Source of the DNA: Pholiota molesta
Taxonomy: Eukaryota > Basidiomycota > Agaricomycetes > Agaricales > Strophariaceae
Assembly: GCA_014925825.1 (NCBI GenBank)
Contig: JACGCK010000291.1
Coordinates: 1 to 48,776 of the forward strand
DNA: 48,776 nt
Direction: 5' to 3'
How positions within the stretch are numbered: position 1 is the first letter of the stretch; every line of letters begins with the position of its first letter. Of the stretch, positions 25,283-36,302 are shown one piece after another. Position numbers and translations under genes: made by a program. The notes under the pieces are model-generated. The model ran no database searches, was not told the DNA's origin, and saw only the letters and a program-made list of their open reading frames with translations.

Positions 25283-26431
25283 GGTCCAAGCAGGGCGTCG
25301 ACGAGGAGCAAGGATAGAGCTTGAATCTTGGCATGAGCAACTGCAAAATTTTCTCTAGCAACCAAATTCAAGGCGGAAGCAAATGAGAACGGAAAAACAT
25401 AGCGGCAATGCCTATTCGGGCAAGTATACGTCATGCGCACCGCCACGGCGGGCGTCTAGATCGCTGCGCGGCCTCTCACAGGCATTGATAACAGTATATC
25501 AGTATTTTCCGGGCCATAAAACTACATATTGATGCAGTATACTACTGTAAGAGCATGTTAAAAGCTATTTGAGATGTTAAAATAGGACTTTTGTAAGTGC
25601 CTATAAGAAACAAAAATAAGGCGCTCAGATACCCTACCTACCTATGACCCTATATGCCGGAATTTGCCGGCGCGTACCCCTTGGTGGTGGCTCAAGAGAC
25701 CGTTGCCATTGATTGTCGTCGGCGCGCGTTGCCGATCTTCGTGGGAAATCAACGACAGGCGTTGATCACGACCTTGCTCGAAGAATTTGTTTGGAATTTG
25801 TGCTACACCGTTCCACCGTCGTCTACCTTGTCTTGACGCATATCTACCAGATGCCATAGTGATTTCAATTCATTTTGGACTGACAAGCTATAAGCGCGTC
25901 AAATACCCCATCTTGTCTCTATGAACGTCGCGTCCCGGATCCCAGTCAAAAATTGGTCATACGATTCAGATACGTCTACTGTTAGGCAGCTACACAGGAG
26001 ATAGCAGGTTATCGGTGCGTCTCTTTGTTCATGATAGAGTGTATGATTGATGCCGTTCCTTATTCTGACGCCAACTGTGTTGCGCTCGGTGTTGGCGTGA
26101 CCTCTGTCCTTCCTTCAGCGCATCGACGACATCCCGACGAAAACATCAACATCGTGCTTAATTTGCTAGCACAGGTGATAAGCAGCTGTGCGGTGAGGGA
26201 AACAACTCCTTGAATGGCCATTTATTGAGTCTTTAAATTCCGCGATACAAGTGCCACTAGAATTCGACTCGGGATTCAACTGATAGAGGCTCGAAAGTTC
26301 TGTCAAAGCCAGAGAGGACGCGATGAATAAAGACTGAAAGGCATGGATCGTACTAAATTCGTCTCATTTTCTGCGATCGTGAACGACAAACCCTAATAGC
26401 TTTCTACTCTTGCCATGCCCTCGCCCCATAT
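25283..26431. other. Intergenic, no gene recognised
   Basis: Upstream of the large transposase-like gene. CTACCTACCTAT at 25634-25645 repeats 19511-19522. Short frames here (such as 25642-25857 minus) show no motif. The right part is probably the 3' flank of the retropepsin-like gene. Confidence 0.45.
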
Positions 26432-27005
26432 TTACATGCCTCTGACCAAAGTTGTTTCGTCTCCTTCGCCGAGCCGGAATCCATGTAGTACCCTATTTGC
26501 CGAGTACTCCATGGTGCTGACCACACCATCCCCTCCGAACCCGATGAACATGCCCATGAAAAGATCGGGTAACACGATCGCGTGCAAAACAATACGGAAC
26601 TTTTCTCCAGTGGTATAGTTGGTGAGGATCAGGGGGAGGAACGTCGTTCCTATGGCCCTCATGTCTCCGCCGCCAAGGGTCTCCACTGCCTGGCCTGCAT
26701 TTCGGGTGTCCAGCGCGGGGCGATGCTCCGATGGGATCGACTCGAGCAGTGCCTGGGCAAATAGGTATATGATAGAATTCGGCTGAGGGATTTGGGTTTC
26801 GACGTACCTTGCTGATAAAAACACCTTCGCCACTCGCGATGCAGACAGAAAACGAGCCGTCCGTGGTGGGGGCATGGTGTTCGAGCTTCCCCACGAGGTT
26901 CGGGCGGTTGGCGATGCTCATGATAGCCGGTTCCATGTAGTGCTTGGAGCGCAGAGTCTCGTCGTAGACCGTGCGTATGTATGGGGGTGGGGGAGCGGCG
27001 GCCAT
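26432..27005 (-). CDS. Small retropepsin-like protein, copy 1 (predicted inactive)
   Basis: Exons are 27005-26808 and 26752-26432, giving 172 residues; donor GTACGT, acceptor CAG. I did not recognise a named family. The layout suggests a single retropepsin-like fold. Residues 56-66 read IASGEGVFISK, which aligns with the (V/L)D(S/T)GA..FIS motif of retroviral-like aspartic proteases. It is followed by ALLESIP, a flap-like GGDMRAIGTTFLPLIL, and HAIVLPDLFMGMFIG, like the conserved His-Val-Leu-x-Leu ... Ile-Leu-Gly end. The catalytic Asp position is Ala, so proteolysis is unlikely. There is no reverse transcriptase or integrase nearby. A close copy lies at 34333-34915 with the same exon break. 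The fold is inference; the gene model is firm because two copies agree. Confidence 0.7.
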
Positions 27006-27307
27006 GGTTGATGTTGTAGAGAAGGCACCGCTCCTAACGAAATGACCCCTAAGTATAATGTGCTGAACTTCAGAATAAACCGGATTTGAAAACTCCACAA
27101 CCCCCCGACTTTCCCATAGAGTTCGTAGAGTCACGCGCGTAACGGAAGAGTCACGTTTCTCATCACGCATCCCGGCGGTGCTCGATCGCTCGTGGCACTC
27201 ACGAGTTACTGGCAGTGACAGCGACCACGCGCGACCGCCAGCGCGCCCTTCGCAAGCCTTCGCAGCCCGCATTCACGTCTTCTCGATTGCCATCAGAGAT
27301 CTTCCTG
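27006..27307. promoter_or_regulatory. Shared 302-bp upstream region of two divergent genes
   Basis: The ATG of the retropepsin-like gene (27005, minus) and the ATG of the GRF-like gene (27308, plus) face away from each other across 302 bp. No clear TATA box was seen. A shared promoter is inferred from spacing only. Confidence 0.3.
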
Positions 27308-28963
27308 ATGCCGGAAGATGTTCAGGACTTCATTCAGTGCCCGGGTGTGGTTGCCGGAGGGTTGGGTTGCACAGACATGATCCCTCGGTTCATTGCGTGC
27401 ACAGGTCTCGAGGGAGGAAAGTATTTCCAACAGGTGCGCCATATTTTGATTCTGTGTCTTGTATTTCACTCATTCATAGTTTTATCAGTGTAAATCATGC
27501 TCTCACTTCATGTGGCTTCGGCCAAGTGAGTTCATGCCGCCACCTGGCTCTCCCTCTCATTCTCAACCTTTGGCAATATCTGAGCATCACGACGCACCTC
27601 CTACCCCTGTCATCAACCCAGCCTTGATTACTACGTCTTCGCCCTTCTCCTCTTTTGATTTCACCGCGGTGGCACCAATGCCCTCCAGTCAGTTGCGTCA
27701 TGGTACTGCCCCGGAGGCCGGAACGTCGAAACCACGTTGTGCAGGTCCTTCCTGCAAACGTGTTGGTACAGCCTCCTGCACCTACAAAAAGTGCAAGCCA
27801 TGCTGCGAGCGCTCTGTAGCTATCTGTATGTTTAAAGGCCATAATGCAGGACAACGACCTGTCTCGACTTCAGATAATCCAAGCCACCTCGCTCGTCCTC
27901 TGCCGGGATTCCCATTTCAGGTACCTGCATCCGAGTCTCAGACTCCTTTGGTCTCATACCCTGTTCCCTCATTCTTGTCTGAGTCTGTCACCCCGTCTGG
28001 ACTTGAGAATCCGAGCCCTCTTATGTTTGTTCCTGATGGCTTCACATTCAAGAAGCCGGTGCCAAAAGCTCTGGCAGACGACTATCTTCGGCGGTGCAAG
28101 GAACACGAAATTCGCCAGAAGCTGGAATTTTCGCGGGCTGAGAATCAACGTTGCATCAACCACTCGGTTGTTCTTGTTGCTTTTCTTGATGACGACACCT
28201 TGCCACACGTGATTCCTCTCCAGGACATCCCAACTTGGCCAACACTGAACCTTGTACAGGTTCCTGATCTTCTGGATCTTCTTGGCATCTCTGATCTTCT
28301 TGGGCTGGAGCTCTTTACTCCAAAAAACGGCTTTTGGACCTCGAATCTCAACTTTGCGATGGCTGTCAAAACTGATGAAAAGATCTATGTTCGGAAACAG
28401 GGTCTTTTGGCTGGTCCACAAGAGGATCTCTCACACACTCTGATACCTGACATCACACCACGTACTTCTCGCAAGCATGCGAGCGAGCTTTCGGCCTTCT
28501 CGTCTATATCAAAAATGCCTCGGCTTGTTTTTGATGATACAGATCTCTCCTCGCGTTCTTCAACACCTTTCCCACCCTCATTCCTCTGCAAGCTGATGCT
28601 GCGAGCTTGGAGGAGGCTCCTTCTGTTGACAATAGCACTGCATGTGACGATTTTGACCGCAACTGGGATCTTGGCTTTGTTCTTACACCCACGGAACCTC
28701 ATGTCATCTGGCCAAATGGTATGTATGTACGGGATATGGCCAAGGCATTTGAGCTGCTTGCTTCCGGTGGATCAAAGGTGGTGCTTCAAGATCGCTTTGT
28801 GCATATCTTCCAGGGAAAGCCTTGGAAGGAGTCGACCTATCACAAAAACCGTGCATTCTGGACAAAGCTACCTCTCCATGTACGTCAGCAGGCTGGTAAT
28901 CTCCCACGTACGGAAGATGGATTATGGACAAAGTGGCGAAGAAACCAACCGGGCTGGTCCTAA
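27308..28963 (+). pseudogene. GRF-like zinc-finger protein gene, frameshifted
   Basis: Exon 1 is 27308-27433 and exon 2 begins at 27489 (acceptor TTATCAG), in phase. The join makes GGKYFQQCKSCSHFMWLRPS, which with the upstream Cys resembles a GRF zinc finger, a module often found in proteins that handle DNA. A second Cys-rich cluster follows at about 27737-27835 (pattern C-x4-C-x7-C-x4-C-x2-CC, then Cys and His). The first frame runs well to about 28570. The natural continuation, WPNGMYVRDMAKAFELL and GKPWKESTYHKNRAFW, is in another frame that ends at 28963. No plausible intron bridges them, so I read a single-base loss near 28545-28580. Proteins with this ending are common next to transposase genes in Agaricomycetes. 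It converges with the KDZ gene 100 bp away. Confidence 0.6.
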
Positions 28964-29064
28964 TTAATTTGGTCTATTGTATTTACCAGTAGTTTTGTAT
29001 TTCTATTGATGTGTATAAAATTGTATCTCTATTCTTGTCTATGAAAATAAATGTATGAGTCTAA

Positions 29065-32000
29065 TCAAGAACATTGATACAAATCTGGAATATAACTTGG
29101 CAAATGTCCGTCATGTTCCAACTTTTGTATCAGCACTCGGTTCTTTCGCATAATCAGTTCATCAAGAAGGAACTCATAACGGTAAGCTGTCATCTCACGC
29201 AGAACTGCGTGGTACCCGCCAAGCCACACATTTGTCTGTTCGCACTTTGAGGAGTTGAAGTGCCATGAGCCATCAGGATTGACGAGCTCGGGGAATTTTC
29301 GAGGATTGCAGTGCTCTCAACAAATGATGTCTGTGACTTTGTGCTTGCAATCAAAGTGAAATGCATCGACGGGACATCCGACCACATCCAATAGCGGATC
29401 ATTTGTTGCCTGGAGGTGGTTATACACTCCACAACAATTGTCGTAGATAAAGTACTCGGGCATTGATCCTGGTTCACGAAAAACCTGCTTGAGCATGGCC
29501 TTAAACATAATACTTAAGCTCAGAACACAAGTGATTGAACTTTGAAACTCACCACAGTCTGCGGCACAGTCTCAGACCCATAAAAAGTTGCTCGTGCTAC
29601 GATGATACCGCATGGCCGAACCATCAGTTGTTCGCTGTGTGTTTGCCGGCGCCCAAATCGTGCCCGAAGCTGACGGTTTCCACTTGCAGATTTCTGGGAA
29701 CACGTTAGCTCAACAACTTCAACACCTTCATCAGGAGCTTCGTGAAGCTGCTGTGTTTGATCAATAACATCACTATCAGGTGGATTTGATACGTTTTTGC
29801 GCTCAAGGCGTGATTTGAGTTGAAAGTTGGCGCCATTCCGGCTCTGATATTTGCGCCAAAGTTCGCAGTGGTCGGAATCACTGCACGTCATTGAATCGGC
29901 AAGAATTGGATTTATACATCCTTCGACAGAGCAGACATCTTGAAGGTACTCATGGCCAGGACAGAAATATTTGCGTTTATGTTCTAATTCCTCGGAGCAA
30001 TGTGCAACATTGCAACAAGGATGCCCGATTGTGATGCCATCGCTCACAATTGCTCGGACCATGTCTATAAGTCAATTGAATGTAAGTATGATTCTATGAA
30101 TGAAATAAAATCAGAACAAACTTACACTTGGGAATTCCACTCTCGTCTTTGAAGAAGCGGATACACTTTTCACAGTAATGGGCCCATTCTGGTTGTCCCT
30201 TTTCTGCAAACAGTCGATTCCGCTCCTTGATAGGCCCCACAAGACGATTTTTTTGACCCCATCCATGGGGAATCACAAGAATCCGGCCATCACTTTCATA
30301 ATGTTCAAGAATAGAAAGAAAACTGACTGCATTCCAAATGTGTTCCATCCGAAGGTCGAAGGAAAAACCCCATTCAGACGGCTGATTCTCCGGTTTGGCA
30401 AGTGACTCATTGTAAATTGTAGCACTATTTGTTGCAGAAGTCCTTGTAGTATTGAATCAAAATGTCAGAACGATTGGATTATTCATGGAAACGGAACATC
30501 TTACCAAGAATAAAGCATGAGATTCAGAAACAGTTGAATGACATCTCTCGCAATGAATTGATGCTTCCCAACTTCAATTGCTTCTGGAACACCAGAATAA
30601 TATGTCCGTACACGCTTATAGACCGAGTAATTGTTATGATATGTTGTTTCGCATGCTTTTTGTGCCCGAAATTAGCGCCCAAGATGCACAAAGTCACAAC
30701 GCGAACCTACTTGGACATCGAAGCTTAAAGTGATATGTAGCACATGCACCGTCCTCTAGCGTGTACAAAACAATTTTCCGTCCTGTTGTTGACGTCGCTT
30801 TCAAAATCTTAACCTCGGATATACATAACGGGTTGTTGCATCGTGTAGTAGGCGGGTACAATGCTCGCGATGCTGTCAAGAATATAAGCGCCCATATCAA
30901 AATTCCAATTAGAAAACATGCCAAGGCGGTACATTCTCCCATGTTCATTAAACACTTGGGCATCACTTGCTGCATTATGTTCCTCAGATGTATATGCCCA
31001 TGCAGTTTCCCGAAATGCCTTCCAACATCCATTGACAAATTCGGTGCTGAGGTTTATGGCATTTCCGAGGAAATGATTAATTTCAGTGGGTAACACAAGT
31101 GGCGGGAAAGTTTCATCATATGCGGACTTCCACTGCTGGGGGCCAACTATTATTAAGGATGAAAAACGCGTCGAAAACGGGTTTATATTTAGTTAAAATT
31201 AATACAGTATTGAATATAGTGTTTTTGAACAATTGCGAGCAGTGAAAAAGACAATAGGAATCAGAATCGAACTTAAAATTCGGCTCAAATTCTGAATAGT
31301 GCAGATTTTTGCCTTTTTTGGTGATTTTTTGAACCTCAAAATGCGATCAAATCTTGGGGTTCTATTCTGCTATTGTTCTGATTTTGCAAATGGGAAAACA
31401 CAGTGTATTGAGCGATAAAAAATCCTTTGTGAATGCTTCATTTAGAAATGGGCAAAATTTCGGCATTTGGACGCATTTTGGATGCATTTTGGATGCGTTT
31501 TTCATCGGTTTCTCATTGGTTTTTCATCCCCAAAAATGTCATCAAAATTTGGGATCCTACAAGCTGAAAAACCCATTAATCTTTGCAAAAGCCATCCCGG
31601 CGAAGGTTAATGGGTTTCTCAGCTTGTAGGATCCCAAATTTTGATGACATTTTTGGGGATGAAAAACCAATGAGAAACCGATGAAAAACGCATCCAAAAT
31701 GCATCCAAAATGCGTCCAAATGCCGAAATTTTGCCCATTTCTAAATTAAGCATTCACAAAGGATTTTTTATCGCTCAATACACTGTGTTTTCCCATTTGC
31801 AAAATCAGAACAATAGCAGAATAGAACCCCAAGATTTGATCGCATTTTGAGGGTCAAAAAATCACCAAAAAAGGCAAAAATCTGCACTATTCAGAATTTG
31901 AGCCGAATTTTAAGTTCGATTCTGATTCTTATTGTCTTTTTCACTGCTCGCAATTGTTCAAAAACACTATATTCAATACTGTATTAATTTTAACTAAATA

Positions 32001-32201
32001 TAAACCCGTTTTCGACGCGTTTTTCATCCTTAATAATAGTTGGCCCCCAGCAGTGTTCTGAACATGTATGATATGTCGCTTTAGCGAGGCGGCTAGGCGA
32101 ACAAAGCGCATGGCATCCTCCATTGACAGAACATCCAACAAGCCCGTCTGCATGGAGAGAAGTCGATGGATTTCCTTCATATTCACCCCGCTGTTGGCCA
32201 T
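29065..32201 (-). pseudogene. KDZ-type transposase with CxC5/CxC6-like clusters, disrupted
   Basis: Exons in transcript order are 32201-32056 (the 5' end may extend further), then after the hairpin insertion 31130-30922, 30872-30711, 30655-30505, 30442-30126, 30064-29553 and 29499-29065. The N-terminal part (MKEIHRLLSMQTGLLDVLSM) leads into a CxC5-like cluster with ALYPPTTRCNNPLC and RCPTCETTYHNNYS. A CxC6-like cluster follows (SDGITIGHPCCNVAHC and spaced Cys pairs). The catalytic part has RPCGIIVARATFYG, EYFIYDNCC and VDAFHFDCKHKVTD, then HCNPRKFPEL and WHFN. Three defects are visible: a 925-bp insertion at 31131, an in-frame TGA at about 29315-29317 just after DIIC, and a GC instead of GT donor at 30921. 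All other junctions keep phase. The source is a DNA transposon; this copy cannot make a full transposase. Confidence 0.8.
31131..32055. mobile_element. 925-bp near-perfect hairpin element with CACTG ends
   Basis: The two halves are inverted copies of each other. The left arm is 31131-31579, the right arm about 31607-32055, and the loop about 27 nt. I noticed only a few mismatches between the arms. The ends read CACTGCTGGGGGCC and its reverse. The flanks carry the 3-bp direct repeat TTC (31128-31130 and 32056-32058). CACTA/CACTG ends plus a 3-bp target duplication are hallmarks of the CACTA (EnSpm/CMC) superfamily, so this is a fold-back non-autonomous element of that type. It has no coding frame. 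Removing the element and one TTC restores the KDZ reading frame. Confidence 0.9.
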
Positions 32202-34332
32202 TATGTGTCGGATGCAATTTGCCGTGTAATGGGGGTAATGTGATGTATTAGATTGTGTATCTACGAGCTACCGACGTCTGCTGCCATCCCGCCCCGCCTT
32301 TGCAATTGCTTGCCTTTGCCACCTCGCGTCGCGGCGGCGTGTTCAAGGACGTCCAGTGATATGCCGACCGACATGTGATGTGCCGGACTCCATAGACTCC
32401 ATGGAGGAAATCCGTAGAGTTTTCAAATCCGGTTTGCTCTCCTGAACTTGTGTTGAACAATCAACGTCGGCGGGCGGACCTTGAACATTTCGGGTGGGGC
32501 CCGGAGCTGGCAAACACTTTGCAAACACCTCTCGTAATCGAACGGTTTACTCGTTTCAACCGTCTGTGCAGTGTGCACGTCCTCAATGTGTCTATCGAGC
32601 ATACGGATGCCTGAGGCTCAGGAAAGTGCACGCATATTGCGCATCCTCGAGTTCGAACCCGACGGGTCCCCAGAGACACGGGAATGTCGGGTAGGAGTGC
32701 TTGATATGTATTTGAAGATGTGCGTACTTTAAATTTACTTTCGCCTTTCAACGTCGTCCTCAGTTCGCTCCGTGCCTACGCTCGACATCGTGGAAAATGT
32801 TGTCGCCGCCGCTCGCAGTGAGACCACGCAAGCAAGCAAGAGGCGCGTGCCAACGCCGAATGGTAGCTGCTTCAAGTTGAGGAGGTCGGTGACGCGTGGC
32901 CTAGTCTCCTCCCCCTTGAAGCTCGTAGGCCGACAGTGTTGCCGCAGACGCCCCAACGCACCTCCACCGATTGCGCGCCGGCCAGCGCCTCCTCGATGCC
33001 CATGTACAGACCAGCCGTTCTCTCATAGCGCCACCATTCCTTCGGAGTCGAGGCTGAGGCTTCTACCGCGACGCACTTACTCTGTACATGGACAGGAGCG
33101 CCGCGATGTCGCGGGGCGGGTGCTGTGGGGGCGGCGAAGGGACGTCGAGGGTATGAGCCCGCTTGTGGGTGCGGCGAGTGCATGGAAGCCCGGGCATGCG
33201 GTGCGCGATTTGTGCCCTTGGTTCTCCCGAATCCCTCTTTCTTGCTATCCCTGAGCCTCGCATTGACACCCCTTTTCCACGCAGACCCAACACACTCTGC
33301 GAGGGGCGTGTATGTGTATTCTCCCGGTGTATGCACCCCGTTCGTCGCGCACGCCGCGGTCCCGGGTGTCCGTGGCTCGTTCGATTCGGATTCACGTCAC
33401 CTGAAGTCCCGACGACCAGTGATGAATATTGAATGAGTGAGTAGGCTCGCACACGTTCCGCCTCGAAAACCGATGTTCTCCAGCGGATAGCTCTTTACTT
33501 CCATTGCCGAACGCATATAGCCTTGACATCTGCGCTCCTCTGCAACCCCACGAAGGCTGTCGTTGCCGTCAACGATTTTATGACCGTCGCGCATTATCCT
33601 CGTGCGAGATTTCGCGACGAATACTTACTATTGGCGCTGTAGGTCGCGGTCAGTCCGGCTAAATCCTTGGTATGCGCGAATTTGTTTTTGGCGCGCGTCT
33701 GCGGCTGGGGTTGATGCGCGCTGATGGTGGCTGTCGGGCTCTATTTTCTGCAGGAGCGGTGTTATGTTTTGAGTGGCTGATCATGTTTGCAGTGTGCACG
33801 CAGGCTCCTCTTAGGCTGCTCCGCGCAAGCTATCAATTCGACGATAAGAGGCATTGGCGGTCGCGGCCTCGGCCTCTAGAGATGAGGTATGAGATCTGAG
33901 GTGCTGTCGAGGGCGTGATGGATAAGTAAATGTAGCAAAAGCCGATGTCGACTATTGACAAGTAGTGATTTGACTAATGAAATCGTGTTTTTATGGTATC
34001 TTTGCTCTCCATACGTCTGCGGGCTTGTGTCGAAGATGGGGTCGCGGATCGAGTAGTCGTTAGGATTACATTACCGCATGATCAGCAAATCCGCCGCGCG
34101 TGAAGGGGATTGTGTGATTTACAACTACTACCTTGTTTGTTTGGAGCTGATATGAAGCCTAGACGTATGGCATATGGATGGTGATTATATGTCTGGTTTT
34201 GCTATTGTAATCTAGTGCAGGGGCCGTGCTATAATTAATACAGTTACTTTCATCGAGTGCCCCAATCCAAAATTCGTATTCTGATCATACGCTTGTCTGC
34301 GTCCGTTGAATCTTGATCCATTTGCCACATCT
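32202..34332. other. No gene recognised; several unassigned frames
   Basis: The first 300 bases may include 5' exons of the KDZ gene. At 32735-33336 both strands have open frames (plus 32772-33254, minus 32735-32956 and 32872-33336) in GC-rich DNA. The minus frames contain FKGEETRPRVTDLLNLKQLP and hydrophobic stretches that may be a broken gene, but I cannot assign them. From 33450 to 34330 nothing was seen. Confidence 0.35.
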
Positions 34333-34915
34333 TCATATCCCCTTGACGTACGTGATCTCATTTCCGTCGCCGAACCCGAACCCATGTACCGGCACGCCAT
34401 CCCTCCACTGCGTCGTCCTCACCACGCCGCCGCCGCCGATGAACATGCCCATGAAGAGATTGGGTAATACAATGGCGTGCAATATGACGCGGAACTTCTC
34501 GCCGGTGGTGTGGTCCGTGAGGAGCAGGGGGAAGAGCGTGGTTCCTATGGAGCGCATGTCCCCGGCGGTCAGCGTCGCGACGGCCTGCCCCGCGGTGCGC
34601 CTGTCGAGCGCGGGGCGGTGCGCGCGGGGGATGGACTCGAGCAACGCCTTCCAGAATCCAGAGATAGATGAGACCGGGCACGGCGCGGATCCGGTGGTAA
34701 AAGAAAAGCGTACATACCTTGCTGACGAAGACGCCTTCCCCGCTGGCGATGCAGATGGAGAACGAGCCGTCCGTGGTGGGCGCGTGGTGCGCGAGCCGGC
34801 CGACGAGGTTCGGGCGCGTGGCCATGCTCATGATGCAGGGCTCCGTGTAGTGCACGGAGCGCAGGGTCTCGTCGTAGAGCGTGCGGACGCGCGAGGGCGG
34901 TGGTGCGGAGGCCAT
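34333..34915 (-). CDS. Small retropepsin-like protein, copy 2 (predicted inactive)
   Basis: Exons are 34915-34718 and 34647-34333 (donor GTATGT, acceptor AAG), giving 170 residues. Exon 1 has exactly the same length as in copy 1 (198 nt). Residues 56-66 read IASGEGVFVSK, so the Ala in place of the catalytic Asp is shared. The flap-like part is AGDMRSIGTTLFPLLL and the end motif HAIVLPNLFMGMFIGGGG. The sequence is GC-rich, unlike the more AT-rich copy 1, and differs at many positions while keeping the frame, which suggests purifying selection on both copies. Function unknown. Confidence 0.7.
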
Positions 34916-36018
34916 TGGTCGGGGGTGTGGCGGGGTTGAGTGAAGGGAAGCTGAAGGTCGCAGAAGGCGTCGCGTCTGCGTCGCGTTCAAGTTGATTTAT
35001 GACGCGCTGGCGGACTTTGTAATCCCGGGCCCTTCCGGCAGAGGCTTGGCAGAACCCGACCACCCGTCTACGTCGTTTGCAACCCCTCCAACCACTCGCG
35101 CCACCTCTTTGCCTCAGCTCAAGGGGAGGACCCGCGATATCTGGGACCGCAAATACCACAGCGACGACAGCACATCCTGGCCCTTCCGCCACTGCGATTC
35201 CTGATTCGTCGACTTCCTTTCTTACCACTGGCGCTGCTGTGACCTGTTACACCTACTCTGGTCATCGCACATCTTAGCGTCTTTCCCTTGGAGGTGGGAT
35301 CCGCCCCTCTATCGTAGCCTCATTGGTACCATGACCATCATGTATAACAACTGTATCTCGACGATACCAGGATCATCGCGCATCACACTGTGCTCATCGC
35401 ATAATGACCTCTTGGGCGCGGCGATGTGACACGTATTGAGAGCGCTCTGGGGCTGGAGGAGAAGGGAAGGGGCGCAGATTTGGACGAGGCCTGGCGTGCG
35501 CGTGGGGATGTTATTCCTAGGGCGCTGTTGCCAACTCGGCTGCGATCGAAGGGTTTACTATGCGCGTAGCTGCTTACACTCGAGGGGGACGCTGGCTTAC
35601 CGACAAGATAAATTCGGTTCTGGCACCTCCATCACGATGATTTGGTTCGACGATGTCTTTCTCGCTCCTCGGGCTGTTGTCACAATGCTACCAGCTCTAC
35701 TAGCTCCTTGAGCTCGTCCAGTTCTTTCTGGTTCCAAACACGGTTCCGATGAACACGCTGGCGGCGGAGTAGTGCGGTTCCTTCTCGGCGACGCACTGCG
35801 GGATGTCGAGGGGGCTTAGAACTCGAACACAGCTGTTGTTAGCGATACCTCGTGGGGCCCGAACGGTGGTACCAGCAGGGTCGCCGATATGGGCAATAAT
35901 CAGTATACGAATGGGCGAACGAGAAAATTTATATGCTAATGCTAATAGCAGCCGTCGAGGTACATCTTCCGTTGAATAACCGTCGTAACAATCCAAAATA
36001 TGCGTTCTAATCATACAC
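34916..36018. other. No gene recognised
   Basis: Upstream flank of retropepsin-like copy 2, then unassigned short frames. A minus-strand frame reaching 35700 has no motif. No repeat structure was noticed. Confidence 0.4.
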
Positions 36019-36237
36019 TTGTCAATGTCTGTCCATCCGTGGATGTGCTCGCTTCCCGTCCACTGCGTCATGCGGACCACGCCGCCCGGCTCGTTCGCTT
36101 TCATCGACAGTCCTAACCAACGATTCATACTGTGTAAATCCGATGCTCATGATGCACGGCTGCTTGTATTGCAGTGCTTGGCGAGCGGCGTCTCGTCGCA
36201 GGGCGTTGAGATGGAGGTGGTTGAGGTGCGGCGCCAT
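36019..36237 (-). pseudogene. Retropepsin-like copy 3, internally deleted
   Basis: Starts with ATG at 36237 and reads MAPHLNHLHLNALRRDA and then QPCIMSIG, which matches the N-terminus of copies 1 and 2 (EPCIMSM). The frame then changes and the sequence jumps to GGVVRMTQW and HIHGW, which match the C-terminal end of copy 2 (GGVVRTTQW, VHGFG). The middle, including the degenerate active-site motif, the intron and the flap, is missing. This is a broken copy. Confidence 0.6.
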
Positions 36238-36302
36238 GGTGGTTGTGGGTAGCGTTACTGAAAATGCAGAATATAAGACGCATGACTATAAATTGTTTTT
36301 GA

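Noticed and set aside
32735..33336. Possible gene on either strand in a GC-rich patch
   Set aside because: Open frames overlap on both strands, no start and intron model is convincing, and no motif is recognisable; it is noted only as unassigned.
26432..34915. Retropepsin-like genes as parts of an LTR retrotransposon
   Set aside because: No reverse transcriptase, RNase H or integrase frame and no long terminal repeats were seen near either copy.
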